DNA of 64,000 nucleotides, from contig DASUHD010000182.1 of assembly GCA_036273675.1 (NCBI GenBank), forward strand, positions 18,520 through 82,519. The letters are read 5' to 3'. Below are positions 33,287-42,151 of this stretch, one piece after another (position 1 is the stretch's first letter; each line of letters opens with the position of its first letter). Below the pieces are notes generated by a model. It was given only the letters and a program-made list of their open reading frames with translations. It made no database searches and was not told the origin of the DNA. The DNA is from DAHUXT01 sp036273675 (lineage in GTDB: Bacteria > Chloroflexota > Ktedonobacteria > Ktedonobacterales > JADMIN01). The position numbers and the translations under genes were made by a program.

Positions 33287-35674
33287 ATGAGCTATAACAT
33301 TCAACGCGCGGCGGTGGTTGGCGCGGGCATCATGGGGGCGGGCATCGCCGCGCACCTGGCGAACGCTGGCATCCCCGTACTGCTGCTCGATATCGTTGCG
33401 CCCGACACGCAGAACAGCACCGACCGCGCGGCCCGCAACCGCGTGGCGCAGACGGGACTGGAGCGGGCCATCAAGGCGAGACCTGCATCCGCATTCTACA
33501 CGCAGAAGAGCGTCAAATTGGTGACGGTGGGCAACACCGAAGACGACCTGGCGAAGCTGGGCGAGGTGGACTGGATCGTCGAGGCGGTCTTCGAGCAACT
33601 GGATATCAAACGTGACCTCTATGCGCGTGTCGAGGCCGTCAGACGCCCTGGGACGATCATCTCGTCAAACACCTCGGGTCTGCCCGCGACGATGCTGCTG
33701 GAAGGCCGTAGCGAGGACTTCCGCCGCCACTTCCTGATTACCCACTTCTTCAACCCGGTGCGCTTCATGAAGTTGCTGGAGCTCGTGCCGGGGCCAGATA
33801 CCGACCCCGAGCTGATGTCCTTCATGGGCGCGTTCTGCACCGACCGGCTCGGCAAGGGCGTCGTCTACTGCAAGGACCGGCCGAACTTCATCGGCAACCG
33901 CATCGGTACGTTCGGCTTCATGGCGACGATCCGCCGCATGCTCGATGAGGGCTATCGCATCGAGGAGGTGGACGCGATTCTTGGCCAGCCGATGGGGCGG
34001 CCCAAGTCGGCGGCGTTCCGTACCGCCGATCTGGCGGGCATCGATACGCTGGTGCATGTCGCCGACAATCTCTACGAGAACCTGCCCGACGACCCGCAGC
34101 GCGAGCTATTTAAGGTACCGGAGTTCGTGCGCGAGATGGTGGCCCGCAAATGGCTCGGCGACAAGACCGGCCAGGGCTTCTACAAGCGCGTCAAGGGCGA
34201 GGGCGGCAAATCGGAAATCTTGGCGATTGACCCGGCGACGCTGGAATATCGCCCGCAGGAGTCGGCGCACTTCTCCTCGCTCGATAACGTCAAGGCGAAT
34301 CCCGACCCGCTGGACCGCATCCGCTCGGTGGTGAATGCGAGCGACCGCGCGGGCAAACTGGCCTGGGAGTTGACCGCCGACACGCTGCTCTATACCGCCA
34401 CGGTCGCGCCGGAGATCGCCGACGATATCGTCAACATCGACAACGCGATGCGCTGGGGCTTCAACTGGGACGTTGGCCCGTTCCAGACGTGGGATGCGCT
34501 GGGCGTGGCGGCGCTGGCCGAGCGGATGACCGCCGAAGGGCGAACAATGCCACCGCTGGTCGAAGATGTGCTGGGCAACGGCACGGGCAGCTTCTACACC
34601 CAGTCGCCGACGCGCTCCTACTACGACTTCACGGCGCGGGCGTATCAGCCGCTGCCCGCCACGGCGACCCCGCTGACGATGGCCGCGCTGAAGAAGAGCA
34701 ATGGTGTGGTGAAGGAGAACCGTGGCGCGTCGCTGGTGGATCTGGGGGACGGGGTGCTGGGCGTCGAGTTCCATACGAAGATGAACTCGGTGGACGACGA
34801 TGTGGCTGGTATGATGCGCGCGGCGGTCGAGGAGGCGCAGCGGAACTGGCGCGCCATCGTGATCGCCAACGATGCGCCCAATTTCAGCGTCGGCGCGAAT
34901 GTGGCGCAGGTCATCATGGGGGCGAAGATGCGCCAGTGGGCGCTGATGGAGAAGGCGGTCGCGACATTCCAGCAGGCGAACATGACGATCAAGTATAGCC
35001 CCGTACCAGTGGTCGTCGCGCCGGTGGGGCAGGTGCTGGGCGGCGGCTGCGAGATTGTGATGCACGGACAGAACGTGCGGGCCGCGGCGGAGACCTATCT
35101 GGGGCTGGTCGAGGTTGGCCTGGGGCTGCTGCCCGCTGGCGGGGGTTGCAAGGAGTTGCTGGCGCGCTGGCAGACGCTGACGCCGGAGCGCGGGCCGTTC
35201 GCGGCGTCGCGCCATGTCTTCGAGATCGTGGCGGTGGCGACGGTGGCAACGAGCGCCGCCGATGCGATGACCTACGGCTTCCTGCGCAAGTCCGACGCGA
35301 TCACGCTGGACCGCGAGCGGCTGCTGGCCGACGCGAAGGCCGACGCGCTGGCGCTGGCGGAGGCGAAGGACCGGGGCGAGTGGAAACCGCCGGAGCCGCC
35401 GACGTTCCGGCTGCCCGGTGAGGGCGGACGGCTGGTGCTGGAGCAGCAGGTGGAGAACCTCCGGCTGACAGGCAAGGTCTCGGAGCATGACGCGGTAGTG
35501 GCGGGCAAGCTGGCCTATGTGCTGACGGGCGGCGGCGCCTCGGCGAACGATACGCTCACCGAGCAGGATATCCTCGACCTGGAGCGTGAGGCGTTCGTTA
35601 GCCTGGCGGGAATGCCGAAGACGCAGGAGCGCATCGAGACGTTCCTGCGCACGGGGCGGCCAGTGCGGAATTAG
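33287..35674 (+). CDS. fadN: 3-hydroxyacyl-CoA dehydrogenase/enoyl-CoA hydratase (FadN-like)
   Basis: A 795-residue bifunctional beta-oxidation enzyme. The dehydrogenase half comes first: NAD-binding VVGAGIMGAGIAAHLANAG at the N-terminus, ISSNTSGLP, and the catalytic histidine in ITHFFNPVRFMKLLELVPG. A second dehydrogenase domain follows. The crotonase (hydratase) half starts near residue 480, with the oxyanion-hole segments NFSVGAN and GGGCEIV and the segment LGLVEVGLGLLPAGGG. This dehydrogenase-then-hydratase order and the length fit FadN of Bacillus (about 789 residues), not E. coli FadB. It is 9 nt after the thiolase stop. A twin-hairpin repeat follows its stop. Confidence 0.92.
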   Translation: MSYNIQRAAVVGAGIMGAGIAAHLANAGIPVLLLDIVAPDTQNSTDRAARNRVAQTGLERAIKARPASAFYTQKSVKLVTVGNTEDDLAKLGEVDWIVEAVFEQLDIKRDLYARVEAVRRPGTIISSNTSGLPATMLLEGRSEDFRRHFLITHFFNPVRFMKLLELVPGPDTDPELMSFMGAFCTDRLGKGVVYCKDRPNFIGNRIGTFGFMATIRRMLDEGYRIEEVDAILGQPMGRPKSAAFRTADLAGIDTLVHVADNLYENLPDDPQRELFKVPEFVREMVARKWLGDKTGQGFYKRVKGEGGKSEILAIDPATLEYRPQESAHFSSLDNVKANPDPLDRIRSVVNASDRAGKLAWELTADTLLYTATVAPEIADDIVNIDNAMRWGFNWDVGPFQTWDALGVAALAERMTAEGRTMPPLVEDVLGNGTGSFYTQSPTRSYYDFTARAYQPLPATATPLTMAALKKSNGVVKENRGASLVDLGDGVLGVEFHTKMNSVDDDVAGMMRAAVEEAQRNWRAIVIANDAPNFSVGANVAQVIMGAKMRQWALMEKAVATFQQANMTIKYSPVPVVVAPVGQVLGGGCEIVMHGQNVRAAAETYLGLVEVGLGLLPAGGGCKELLARWQTLTPERGPFAASRHVFEIVAVATVATSAADAMTYGFLRKSDAITLDRERLLADAKADALALAEAKDRGEWKPPEPPTFRLPGEGGRLVLEQQVENLRLTGKVSEHDAVVAGKLAYVLTGGGASANDTLTEQDILDLEREAFVSLAGMPKTQERIETFLRTGRPVRN

Positions 35675-35675
35675 A

Positions 35676-35796
35676 GGGCGGGCCCTCTCCCCCTAACCCC
35701 CTCCCTTTAGGGGAGGGGGAACCAGAGACCAACGCGTCCGTCGTCATCCGCCGCTTTGGCCCCCCTGGCGCTCTCCCGTCAGGGGGAGGGGCCGAC
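35676..35796. repeat. twin-hairpin C/G-rich intergenic repeat, copy 2
   Basis: About 121 bp right after the fadN stop. CCCCCTAACCCCCTCCC then a hairpin with TTTA loop (CTCCC/GGGAG), GGGGGAACCAGA, a 45-nt spacer and a second hairpin CCCCCT...AGGGGGAGGGG. It shares the C-run and the GGGGGAACCAGA joint with copy 1. Confidence 0.75.
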
Positions 35797-36021
35797 GCGC
35801 GAGCCGTCAGGCTCGGAGCACGCGATAAGCGTGCGTAGCGGCGGCGACCCGTAGGGTGGCCGAAGGCCGGAGGGGTCCGCCGTCTTCCGGCTCACCGGCT
35901 TGAGATGTTCAATGATCTAGCTTTGGCGATGACCATAAAACATTGGTTCTCTTGGAATAAGGCTGCCAAATTCGGACGTGTCTGACCACAGTGGCCACAT
36001 ACCCGTCACACAAGCGGCTGT
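35797..36021. other. non-coding region with small hairpins after the fad genes
   Basis: Two further short hairpins follow repeat copy 2: CGAGCC/GGCTCG near 35799-35814 and GCACGC/GCGTGC near 35818-35834. The remainder up to the LLM gene stop at 36022 is non-coding, and I see no promoter or gene in it. Confidence 0.4.
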
Positions 36022-36993
36022 TTAGCGAATGTGCGGGATGATCTCCTCGGCGTAGAGACGCAGGCGGTCGTGGTCGTAGGCGACATCGGGAATGTAGGCG
36101 ATCAGATAGTTAACGCCCGCGTCCACCACCGGCTGTAGCCGCTCGGCGAGCTGCTCTGGCGTGCCAACCTCGACGGTGTTCAGATACTCCTCATACGTCG
36201 CGCCAACCGCCGCGCGCGCCTTCTCGGTCGCCTGTCGCGGGTCCTCACCGGGTTTGAGCGGGAAGAGCATCCGGTTGGACGACCGGGTGATGCTCTCGAA
36301 GTCCCGGCCCACTGTCTCGCAGTGGCCGCGCAGAATGTCGTACTTGCGGCGCAACGTCTCGGGATCGCCCGCGAAGTTGCAGGCGTCGGCGAAGCGGGCC
36401 ACCAGCTTGAGGGTCACCTGCTCGCCACTCCCCCCGATCCAGAAGGAGGGATGTGGCTTGCGTGCGCCTTTGGGCTCGTTGATCGGCTGGTCAATCGAAT
36501 AGTATTCGCCACTGAATTCAGGATCGTCCTCGGTCCACATCTTGGTGATGATCTCACAGGCTTCGCGGAACATCCGCATCCGTTCGCGGGTCTCGGGGAA
36601 GCCGTAGCCGTACGCCCGCCACTCGTGCTCGTACCAGCCAGCCCCCAGCCCGCAATAGAGCCGTCCGTGGCTCAGCACGTCCACTGTGGAAGCCATCTTC
36701 GCCAGCAGCGCCGGATTGCGGTAGCCGTTGCAGGTCACCATCTGGCCGATATTCACCCGGCTCGTATCACGAGCTAGCGCCGCGGTGATCGTCCACGCTT
36801 CGAAGGTCGTCTCCAGTGTCGGCCTGGGCACGGTATGGAAATGATCGTAGACCCAGATCGAGTCGATGGCGGGAATCGCATCAGCGGCCTTCGCCACACG
36901 CGTCATTGCCTCATATTTCTCGATGGGGTCGCCAATCCCAATCAGATCCATCCGCCAGCCCTGTGGCACGAAGACACCAAACTGTATTGCCAT
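36022..36993 (-). CDS. LLM class F420-dependent oxidoreductase
   Basis: A 323-residue luciferase-like monooxygenase-fold protein that probably uses cofactor F420. Recognisable parts are QFGVFVPQGW at the N-terminus, DSIWVYDHFHTVP, the bulge region GQMVTCNGYRNPALLAKMASTVDVLSHGR, GLGAGWYEHEWRAYGY, and PSFWIGGSGEQVTLKLVARFADACN. These fit the F420-dependent subfamily (TIGR03560 type) better than flavin-dependent luciferases. Substrate unknown. AGGAGGAG lies 7-10 nt before the ATG. It stands alone on the minus strand between the fad genes and the transketolase pair. No F420 biosynthesis gene is in the window. Confidence 0.88.
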   Translation of the reverse strand: MAIQFGVFVPQGWRMDLIGIGDPIEKYEAMTRVAKAADAIPAIDSIWVYDHFHTVPRPTLETTFEAWTITAALARDTSRVNIGQMVTCNGYRNPALLAKMASTVDVLSHGRLYCGLGAGWYEHEWRAYGYGFPETRERMRMFREACEIITKMWTEDDPEFSGEYYSIDQPINEPKGARKPHPSFWIGGSGEQVTLKLVARFADACNFAGDPETLRRKYDILRGHCETVGRDFESITRSSNRMLFPLKPGEDPRQATEKARAAVGATYEEYLNTVEVGTPEQLAERLQPVVDAGVNYLIAYIPDVAYDHDRLRLYAEEIIPHIR

Positions 36994-37224
36994 GCGCGCA
37001 TCTCCTCCTGATTACGCCTGAATGCCAAATACTCCGAAGCACCATGCGACCTGAGAAGCCGCCGCTCTCAGGATACCACTTCCCAAAAGATAGTAGCAGG
37101 CATCGTGCAGGGTGGCCAGATGTACAGGGTCGTCCCCGCCCCTTTGCCCGTTGGCAGGCGTCGCAATCTGCCGCATACTCTGCACAGTGTTTATTTGCGT
37201 CTAATAAGTGATGAGGCAGAATCG

Positions 37225-37908
37225 ATGAATGCGACGAAGACCGATAATGCGGATATAGAGCGTCTCGTCCGGCTGATGGACCTGACTAGCGGCGACGAGA
37301 AGCACGACGGCAGCGCCGCCTCCACCCTGAACGTCATCTGGACTCTCTACGACCGCATCCTGCGCTACGACCCACGGCAGCCGCGCAGTCCCGACCGTGA
37401 CCGCTTCGTGCTGAGCAAGGGGCATGGCCCGGTCGCCTACTATGCGGTGCTGGCCGATAAGGGCTTCTTCCCGGCGAACGAGCTGCGGCGTTTCATGCAC
37501 TGGGACGGCATCCTCGGCGCGCACCCCGACCGCAACCAGGTACCGGGCGTCGAGGTCTCCACCGGCTCGCTTGGCCACGGACTGCCGATGGCCCTCGGCA
37601 TGGCGCTGGCGCTGCGCATCGAGGGGAGCGACCGCCGCGTCTTCGCGCTGGTGGGCGACGGCGAGTGCAACGAGGGGTCTATCTGGGAGTCAGCGCTGCT
37701 GGCTGGCCACCTGGGGCTGGGCAACCTGACCTGCGTCGTCATCAATAACCACAGCAGCACGCCTGACCTCGGCGACATCGCCGCCAAGTTCGCCCAGTTC
37801 GGCTGGGCGACGACGACCGTCAACGGGCGCGACCTGGACCAGATCGAGGCGGCTCTCCGACCACAACAGGCCGACCGGCCAACAGCCGTCGTCGCGAACA
37901 TAGAATAA
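37225..37908 (+). CDS. transketolase, N-terminal (thiamine diphosphate-binding) subunit
   Basis: A 227-residue split-transketolase subunit. It carries the diphosphate-binding half: FVLSKGHGPVAYYAVLADKGFF, GSLGHGLPMALGMALA, and the metal-binding VGDGECNEGSIWESALLA...VVINNH motif. Stand-alone N-terminal subunits are commonly about 270-280 residues, so this one is short; the part after the NNH motif is reduced. The ATG at 37225 has GAGG about 9 nt upstream, although the frame extends to 37105. The C-terminal subunit gene follows after 38 nt with its own GGAGGAG site. Together they would transfer ketol groups between sugar phosphates, or act on a related substrate. Confidence 0.88.
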   Translation: MNATKTDNADIERLVRLMDLTSGDEKHDGSAASTLNVIWTLYDRILRYDPRQPRSPDRDRFVLSKGHGPVAYYAVLADKGFFPANELRRFMHWDGILGAHPDRNQVPGVEVSTGSLGHGLPMALGMALALRIEGSDRRVFALVGDGECNEGSIWESALLAGHLGLGNLTCVVINNHSSTPDLGDIAAKFAQFGWATTTVNGRDLDQIEAALRPQQADRPTAVVANIE

Positions 37909-37946
37909 ACAGCTGGGGGATAAGATCCCGGAGGAGTAATAGAACG

Positions 37947-38852
37947 ATGCAAACCGCGCAATTGACCATGCGTCAGCAGATGGTGCGCACGCTCACCGAC
38001 ATGCTCGATGCGGATAGGCGGCTGGTCGTGCTGCTGGGTAATATCAGCGCCTCGCTCTTCAACAAGCGGCTCTTCAGCATGCGCCCGCAACGTATCTACG
38101 ACGTCGGCATCTCGGAGCAGGCGATGGTGAGCATGGCCGCCGGGTTGGCCCTCGAAGGGATGATCCCGGTCGTCCACACCATCGCGCCGTTTCTGGCCGA
38201 ACGCGCCTTCGAGCAGATCAAGGACGACTTCAGCTACCAGCAGATCGGCGGCAACTTCATCAGCATCGGCGCATCCTACGACTACAGCGCCGAGGGCATG
38301 ACACACCAGGGGTCAGGCGACGTACAGGTGCTGCGGAGCCTGCCTGGCATGCAGATCGTCGTTCCGGGAACCGCCGAAGAGTTCGACACAATCTTCCGCG
38401 CCAGCTACGCCGATGGCAGGCCGACCTATTACCGGCTGAGCGAGCGCCAGAACGCCACCCCGCAGCCGGTCCGCTTCGGCCAGGTAGAGGTCATCCAGAT
38501 GGGATCGCTGGCGACGGTGGCCGCGGTCGGCCCGATGCTCACGCCGACACTGGCAGCAACCGAGGGGCTGGACGTGACGGTGCTCTACTACACCACGGTC
38601 GCCCCCTTCGACGGCGCGACGCTGCGGGAGCACAGTCCGCATGGGCGCGTCGTGCTGGTCGAGCCGTTCTACGCCGACACGCTCATCCCTGAGGTGGCGG
38701 CGGCAATGGGCAGCATACCCGTTCGTATCGAGGCAATCGGCGTACCGCACGAGCTACTGACCCGCTACGGCACGCCGGAGCAGCACGACGAGGCGCTCGG
38801 CCTGACGCCAACAGGCATCCGCGCTCGGCTGGAACACTTCCTGGCGAAGTAG
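37947..38852 (+). CDS. transketolase, C-terminal (pyrimidine-binding) subunit
   Basis: A 301-residue partner of the preceding gene. The pyrimidine-binding domain shows IYDVGISEQAMVSMAAGLALEGMIPVVHTIAPFLAERAFEQIKDDF, including the glutamate (SEQ) that activates thiamine diphosphate. The C-terminal transketolase domain follows (TYYRLSERQNATPQPVRFGQVE...). The length is usual for this subunit. Similar split pairs also serve as DXP-synthase-like or other ketol-transfer enzymes, so the physiological substrate is open. A twin-hairpin repeat begins 10 nt after the stop. Confidence 0.88.
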   Translation: MQTAQLTMRQQMVRTLTDMLDADRRLVVLLGNISASLFNKRLFSMRPQRIYDVGISEQAMVSMAAGLALEGMIPVVHTIAPFLAERAFEQIKDDFSYQQIGGNFISIGASYDYSAEGMTHQGSGDVQVLRSLPGMQIVVPGTAEEFDTIFRASYADGRPTYYRLSERQNATPQPVRFGQVEVIQMGSLATVAAVGPMLTPTLAATEGLDVTVLYYTTVAPFDGATLREHSPHGRVVLVEPFYADTLIPEVAAAMGSIPVRIEAIGVPHELLTRYGTPEQHDEALGLTPTGIRARLEHFLAK

Positions 38853-38862
38853 ATATTAGCCC

Positions 38863-38990
38863 GGCGGACCTCACCCCCAGCCCCTCTCCTCGTAGAGGAG
38901 GGGAACAGAAGCAGATGCGCGCCTGTCGCCGCACGTGCTCGCATACGGCCCCTCCCCTGCGAGGGGAGGGGGGAGGGGGAGAGGTCCGCC
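38863..38990. repeat. twin-hairpin C/G-rich intergenic repeat, copy 3, with inverted termini
   Basis: About 128 bp. Its ends are a perfect 10-bp inverted repeat: GGCGGACCTC at 38863-38872 and GAGGTCCGCC at 38981-38990, extendable to 16 bp with one mismatch. Inside are two hairpins (CCCCTCTCC.../GGAGGGG and CCCCTCCCC-TGCG-AGGGGAGGGG) joined by GGGGAACAGA, as in copies 1 and 2. It lies between convergent genes, so it could also act as a terminator. Confidence 0.75.
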
Positions 38991-38992
38991 CC

Positions 38993-40624
38993 CTACGGCA
39001 TATTGGTCACGTTCAGGTCGGCGGGCGCCTCGATGGTGAAGCGCCACTCGATCTTGCGCTCCTCGCCAGGCGCAAGCTGCATCTCCCAGGTCAGTTGCTC
39101 CAGCTTCGTCTTTGAGGTCGGCTGGGGACGGAAGTCCAGCGGCTTGATCTTGATGCGCTCGTGACGCGGCACCGGCATGCGATCCTTGAGTATCAGGGTC
39201 TGCGGTGCGGCGGTGCGATTCGCCAGCGTCACCCGGTAGCCCAGTGTCACGCGGCGAATCCCCCCTTGCAGAATGTTGCCCTTGTCGGTGTCGCGCTCGA
39301 TCATCTCACGCTTGACCGTGATGTTGTCGTCGATGCCCAGATAGAGCGTCAGCTCGGCATCCTGCGCGGTCAGCTCCAGCTGCGTTGCGCCGACATACTC
39401 GTCGCCCGCCGCGCCCGCGTGGAAAACATACATCTCCCCCGGCAACAGCACCGTCCCGGTCGTATTTTTCGGCAGCGCCCGCAGATGCGCCCCCTCGGAG
39501 ACTACTGGTTCGGCGATGTACTCCAGGCGGCACGGCAGAGCGTACGCGCCGATGCCCAGCGTATGCGGCGACCCATCCGATGGGACATCCGAGCGGCCGC
39601 CAATATGGAAGACCTGGGCAGCGCCCGACTGCTCGACATCTGCCGTCGCCAGTTCCATGTCGCGCGCCTGATAGGCATCGGCCATCACCGCCATTGACTG
39701 CGCCATCGGCACCACACCATCCGCCGCGCCTCCGAACGCCATCGGCGCCCTCGCCAGCGCTTGTCGCATTTTCGGCTGCGGTTGCGACGGCGGCTGGTAG
39801 ACATCGAGATACCATGGGTCAGGCTCATCGGGCAACCGCACCGTGGCCGACGGGCGCGCCGTCGAGAGCGAGAGCGCCACCTGCCGCCAGTCCTCGCCGG
39901 TGTTCTGCGTCACCAGCCCCTGCTGCGTCAATTGCACCCGCGCCGCCTCAGCGTCCACCCGTGCGTCGTAGCGCGGCCGCCATGCGGCTCCATATACGAG
40001 ATAGGAGAGATTCACCGTCACCTCGCCCGCCCCGGCCGTTTCGATGCGCACAATCGCCGTCAGCCGGTCGGGCTGGTACGCGCCAGTCAGCCGGGCAAGC
40101 TCCCGCCGCCGTGCATCCAATGTGCGTTGCGATTCTGTGCGCTGGCGTTGAATTTCCTGCCGGGCCGCCGCCAGCCGCTGCGCCTCCTCATCCGTGAAGG
40201 CCAGCAGCCCACTGGCATCGCTCGGCTTGGCCGTCCCGCGCGCCAGCCCCCACGCCAGACTGCGCGCCGATTGCTCGCCCAGGCTCGTCAGCCACTGCTC
40301 CTGCTGCGCCATCAGCTTGTCGCGCTCGTCCAGCAGGTGAATCGCCCGTTCCAACTGCTCGATCTCGTCGCGCAGGCGCGTCAGCGATTCTTCAGGCGCA
40401 GTCTCGTGGTACTCCTGCGTACTCTCGACACTCAGAATCCGCGTGCCAGCAGGCCCAGTTCCGGTCGCGCGAAACGAGCCGGTATCGAGTGCCATCGGCA
40501 ACCCGACGAAGCTGAGCGCGTGCTCACCCGCAGCGTCCACTGTCGCCGTGGCCTGGCGTGTCACCTGCCCGCCCTGTGGATAGACCGTGACCTCGGTAAT
40601 TGCGCTCTCCAGATCAACGTTCAT
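38993..40624 (-). CDS. DUF4139/MuiA family protein
   Basis: A 543-residue protein of the mucoidy-inhibitor (MuiA)/DUF4139 family. The N-terminal DUF4140-like part begins ITEVTVYPQGGQVTRQATATV, then a coiled-coil stretch (about residues 90-180, LTRLRDEIEQLERAIHLLDERDKL) leads to the beta-rich DUF4139 domain (VNLSYLVYGAAWRPRYDARVD). Family members have no settled function. The ATG at 40624 has GGGAGGGAC upstream; the frame extends to 40741 without a site. The protein has no signal peptide or membrane segment. It has no clear functional link with the transketolase or CoA-transferase genes beside it. Confidence 0.88.
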   Translation of the reverse strand: MNVDLESAITEVTVYPQGGQVTRQATATVDAAGEHALSFVGLPMALDTGSFRATGTGPAGTRILSVESTQEYHETAPEESLTRLRDEIEQLERAIHLLDERDKLMAQQEQWLTSLGEQSARSLAWGLARGTAKPSDASGLLAFTDEEAQRLAAARQEIQRQRTESQRTLDARRRELARLTGAYQPDRLTAIVRIETAGAGEVTVNLSYLVYGAAWRPRYDARVDAEAARVQLTQQGLVTQNTGEDWRQVALSLSTARPSATVRLPDEPDPWYLDVYQPPSQPQPKMRQALARAPMAFGGAADGVVPMAQSMAVMADAYQARDMELATADVEQSGAAQVFHIGGRSDVPSDGSPHTLGIGAYALPCRLEYIAEPVVSEGAHLRALPKNTTGTVLLPGEMYVFHAGAAGDEYVGATQLELTAQDAELTLYLGIDDNITVKREMIERDTDKGNILQGGIRRVTLGYRVTLANRTAAPQTLILKDRMPVPRHERIKIKPLDFRPQPTSKTKLEQLTWEMQLAPGEERKIEWRFTIEAPADLNVTNMP

Positions 40625-40782
40625 TGAATGTCCCTCCCTGGGCTGTCTCGGCCAGCACTGCGCGACCGAGTGGGGATCTCTGCGGCTCAATGTGGAATGC
40701 GGAATCATGTGGAAGTGAGGGGACGCTCGTAGCCCCGCCACTGCTCTATACGCCGCAGCCCAGTTGGGAGTTCCAGCCCAGC

Positions 40783-41943
40783 CTAGCCAGCGGAATCGTT
40801 CGATACTTCGAGGCTACGCAGAACCTCGGCGGTATGCTGACCCAGTAGCGGCGGCGGCAGGCGTACTTCGGCGGGTGTCTGGCTGAAGATGGCGGCTGGC
40901 CCAACCAGCGGCAGACGCTCCATTACCGGGTGCGCCACGGTTACCACCTGGCCCGACGCCACCACCTGCGGATCGGCGAATGCCTGGGCGATATCGTTGA
41001 CCGGGGCCACCGCGACGCCCGCCCGCTGGAGCCGCTCGACCCAGTTGGCAACCGTATCATTGCCTACCAATTCGTCGATGAGAGGCACGAGGATATCACG
41101 GTTCTGCACGCGGTCAACGTTCGTCCTGAAGCGCGGATCGCCGGCCCACTCAGGCCGAGCAGCCTCTGCGCAGAACGCCGCGAAGAGCTTATCGTTGGCC
41201 GCGCCGATCATCACATACCCGTCGCTCGCGCCAAATACCTGATAGGGTACGATCGAGGGGTGGGCGTTGCCGCGCCGGACCGGCATCTCGCCCGACACCA
41301 GATATGCGCTTGCCAGGTTGATGAGCGCCGCCAGTTCCGCGCTGAGCAGCGAGACATCGATACACTGCCCCTCGCCGGTCCGCTCGCGATGATAGAGCGC
41401 CGCCAGAACGCCGGAGAAGGCATACTGCGCCGCGATCACATCCACCAGCGCGACGCCCGTCTTCACTGGTGGCCGGTCCGGCTCGCCCGTGATGCTCATC
41501 AGCCCACCCATCGCCTGAATTGGCACGTCATAGCCCGCCCGGTCGCGGTACGGACCCGTCTGCCCAAAGCCAGAGATGCCGCAATAGATAATATCCGGCC
41601 GCTCGGCACGCAGAGCCTCGTACCCTAGCCCGATGCGGTCCATAAAGCCGACGCGAAAGTTTTCGACCACGACATCGCAGCTCAGGCAGAGCCTACGCGC
41701 CAGCTCGCGGCCCTCGGATGACTGCAAATCGATGACGACGCTCTTCTTATTGCGATTGACCGAGAAAAAGTACGTGCTCTCGCCGCCGACGAAGGGTGGC
41801 CCCCAGCCACGGGTATCGTCGCCCGTGCCCGGTCGCTCGACCTTGAAGACATCGGCGCCGAGGTCGCCCAGCAACATCGTGGCGAACGGGCCAGAGACGA
41901 CGCGGGTGAAATCGGCGACGCGAATGCCAGTAAGAATGCCCAT
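40783..41943 (-). CDS. CaiB/BaiF family (class III) CoA-transferase
   Basis: A 386-residue class III CoA-transferase, which moves CoA between carboxylic acids. N-terminal LTGIRVADFTRVVSGPFATMLLGDLGADVFKVERPGTGDDTR is the family's opening. Asp168 in TGVALVDVIAAQYA is at the position of the catalytic aspartate. ENFRVGFMDRIGLGYEALRA and the ISGFGQTGPYRDRAGYD motif are standard. The acid substrate cannot be predicted. It may feed organic acids into the nearby acyl-CoA degradation enzymes. It is a single minus-strand gene, 158 nt upstream of the MuiA-like gene's start. Confidence 0.92.
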   Translation of the reverse strand: MGILTGIRVADFTRVVSGPFATMLLGDLGADVFKVERPGTGDDTRGWGPPFVGGESTYFFSVNRNKKSVVIDLQSSEGRELARRLCLSCDVVVENFRVGFMDRIGLGYEALRAERPDIIYCGISGFGQTGPYRDRAGYDVPIQAMGGLMSITGEPDRPPVKTGVALVDVIAAQYAFSGVLAALYHRERTGEGQCIDVSLLSAELAALINLASAYLVSGEMPVRRGNAHPSIVPYQVFGASDGYVMIGAANDKLFAAFCAEAARPEWAGDPRFRTNVDRVQNRDILVPLIDELVGNDTVANWVERLQRAGVAVAPVNDIAQAFADPQVVASGQVVTVAHPVMERLPLVGPAAIFSQTPAEVRLPPPLLGQHTAEVLRSLEVSNDSAG

Positions 41944-42151
41944 TTGATGCTTGCTCCTGCGTTGTTACGAAGAGAGGTAGTAGACTTTGTTCCACTATAG
42001 CGCATGGCGATAGGGCAAAATTGGAACGGCAGCGGTGCTATAGGCGTCAGTCTCGCGCTACATTCCCTAGCAGGCTCGACGATAGAAACGTCGCCGCCAT
42101 GCAATCACCAGGTTTCACGTTACCCATACATGGCAAACAGGAGGCCTTACC

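Noticed and set aside
34106..35488. Long minus-strand open frame (about 460 residues) opposite fadN
   Set aside because: Same situation: a GC-rich antisense shadow of a well-recognised enzyme.
31472..38990. CRISPR array suggested by repeated C/G-rich units
   Set aside because: Only three units, kilobases apart, with no regular spacers and no cas genes.
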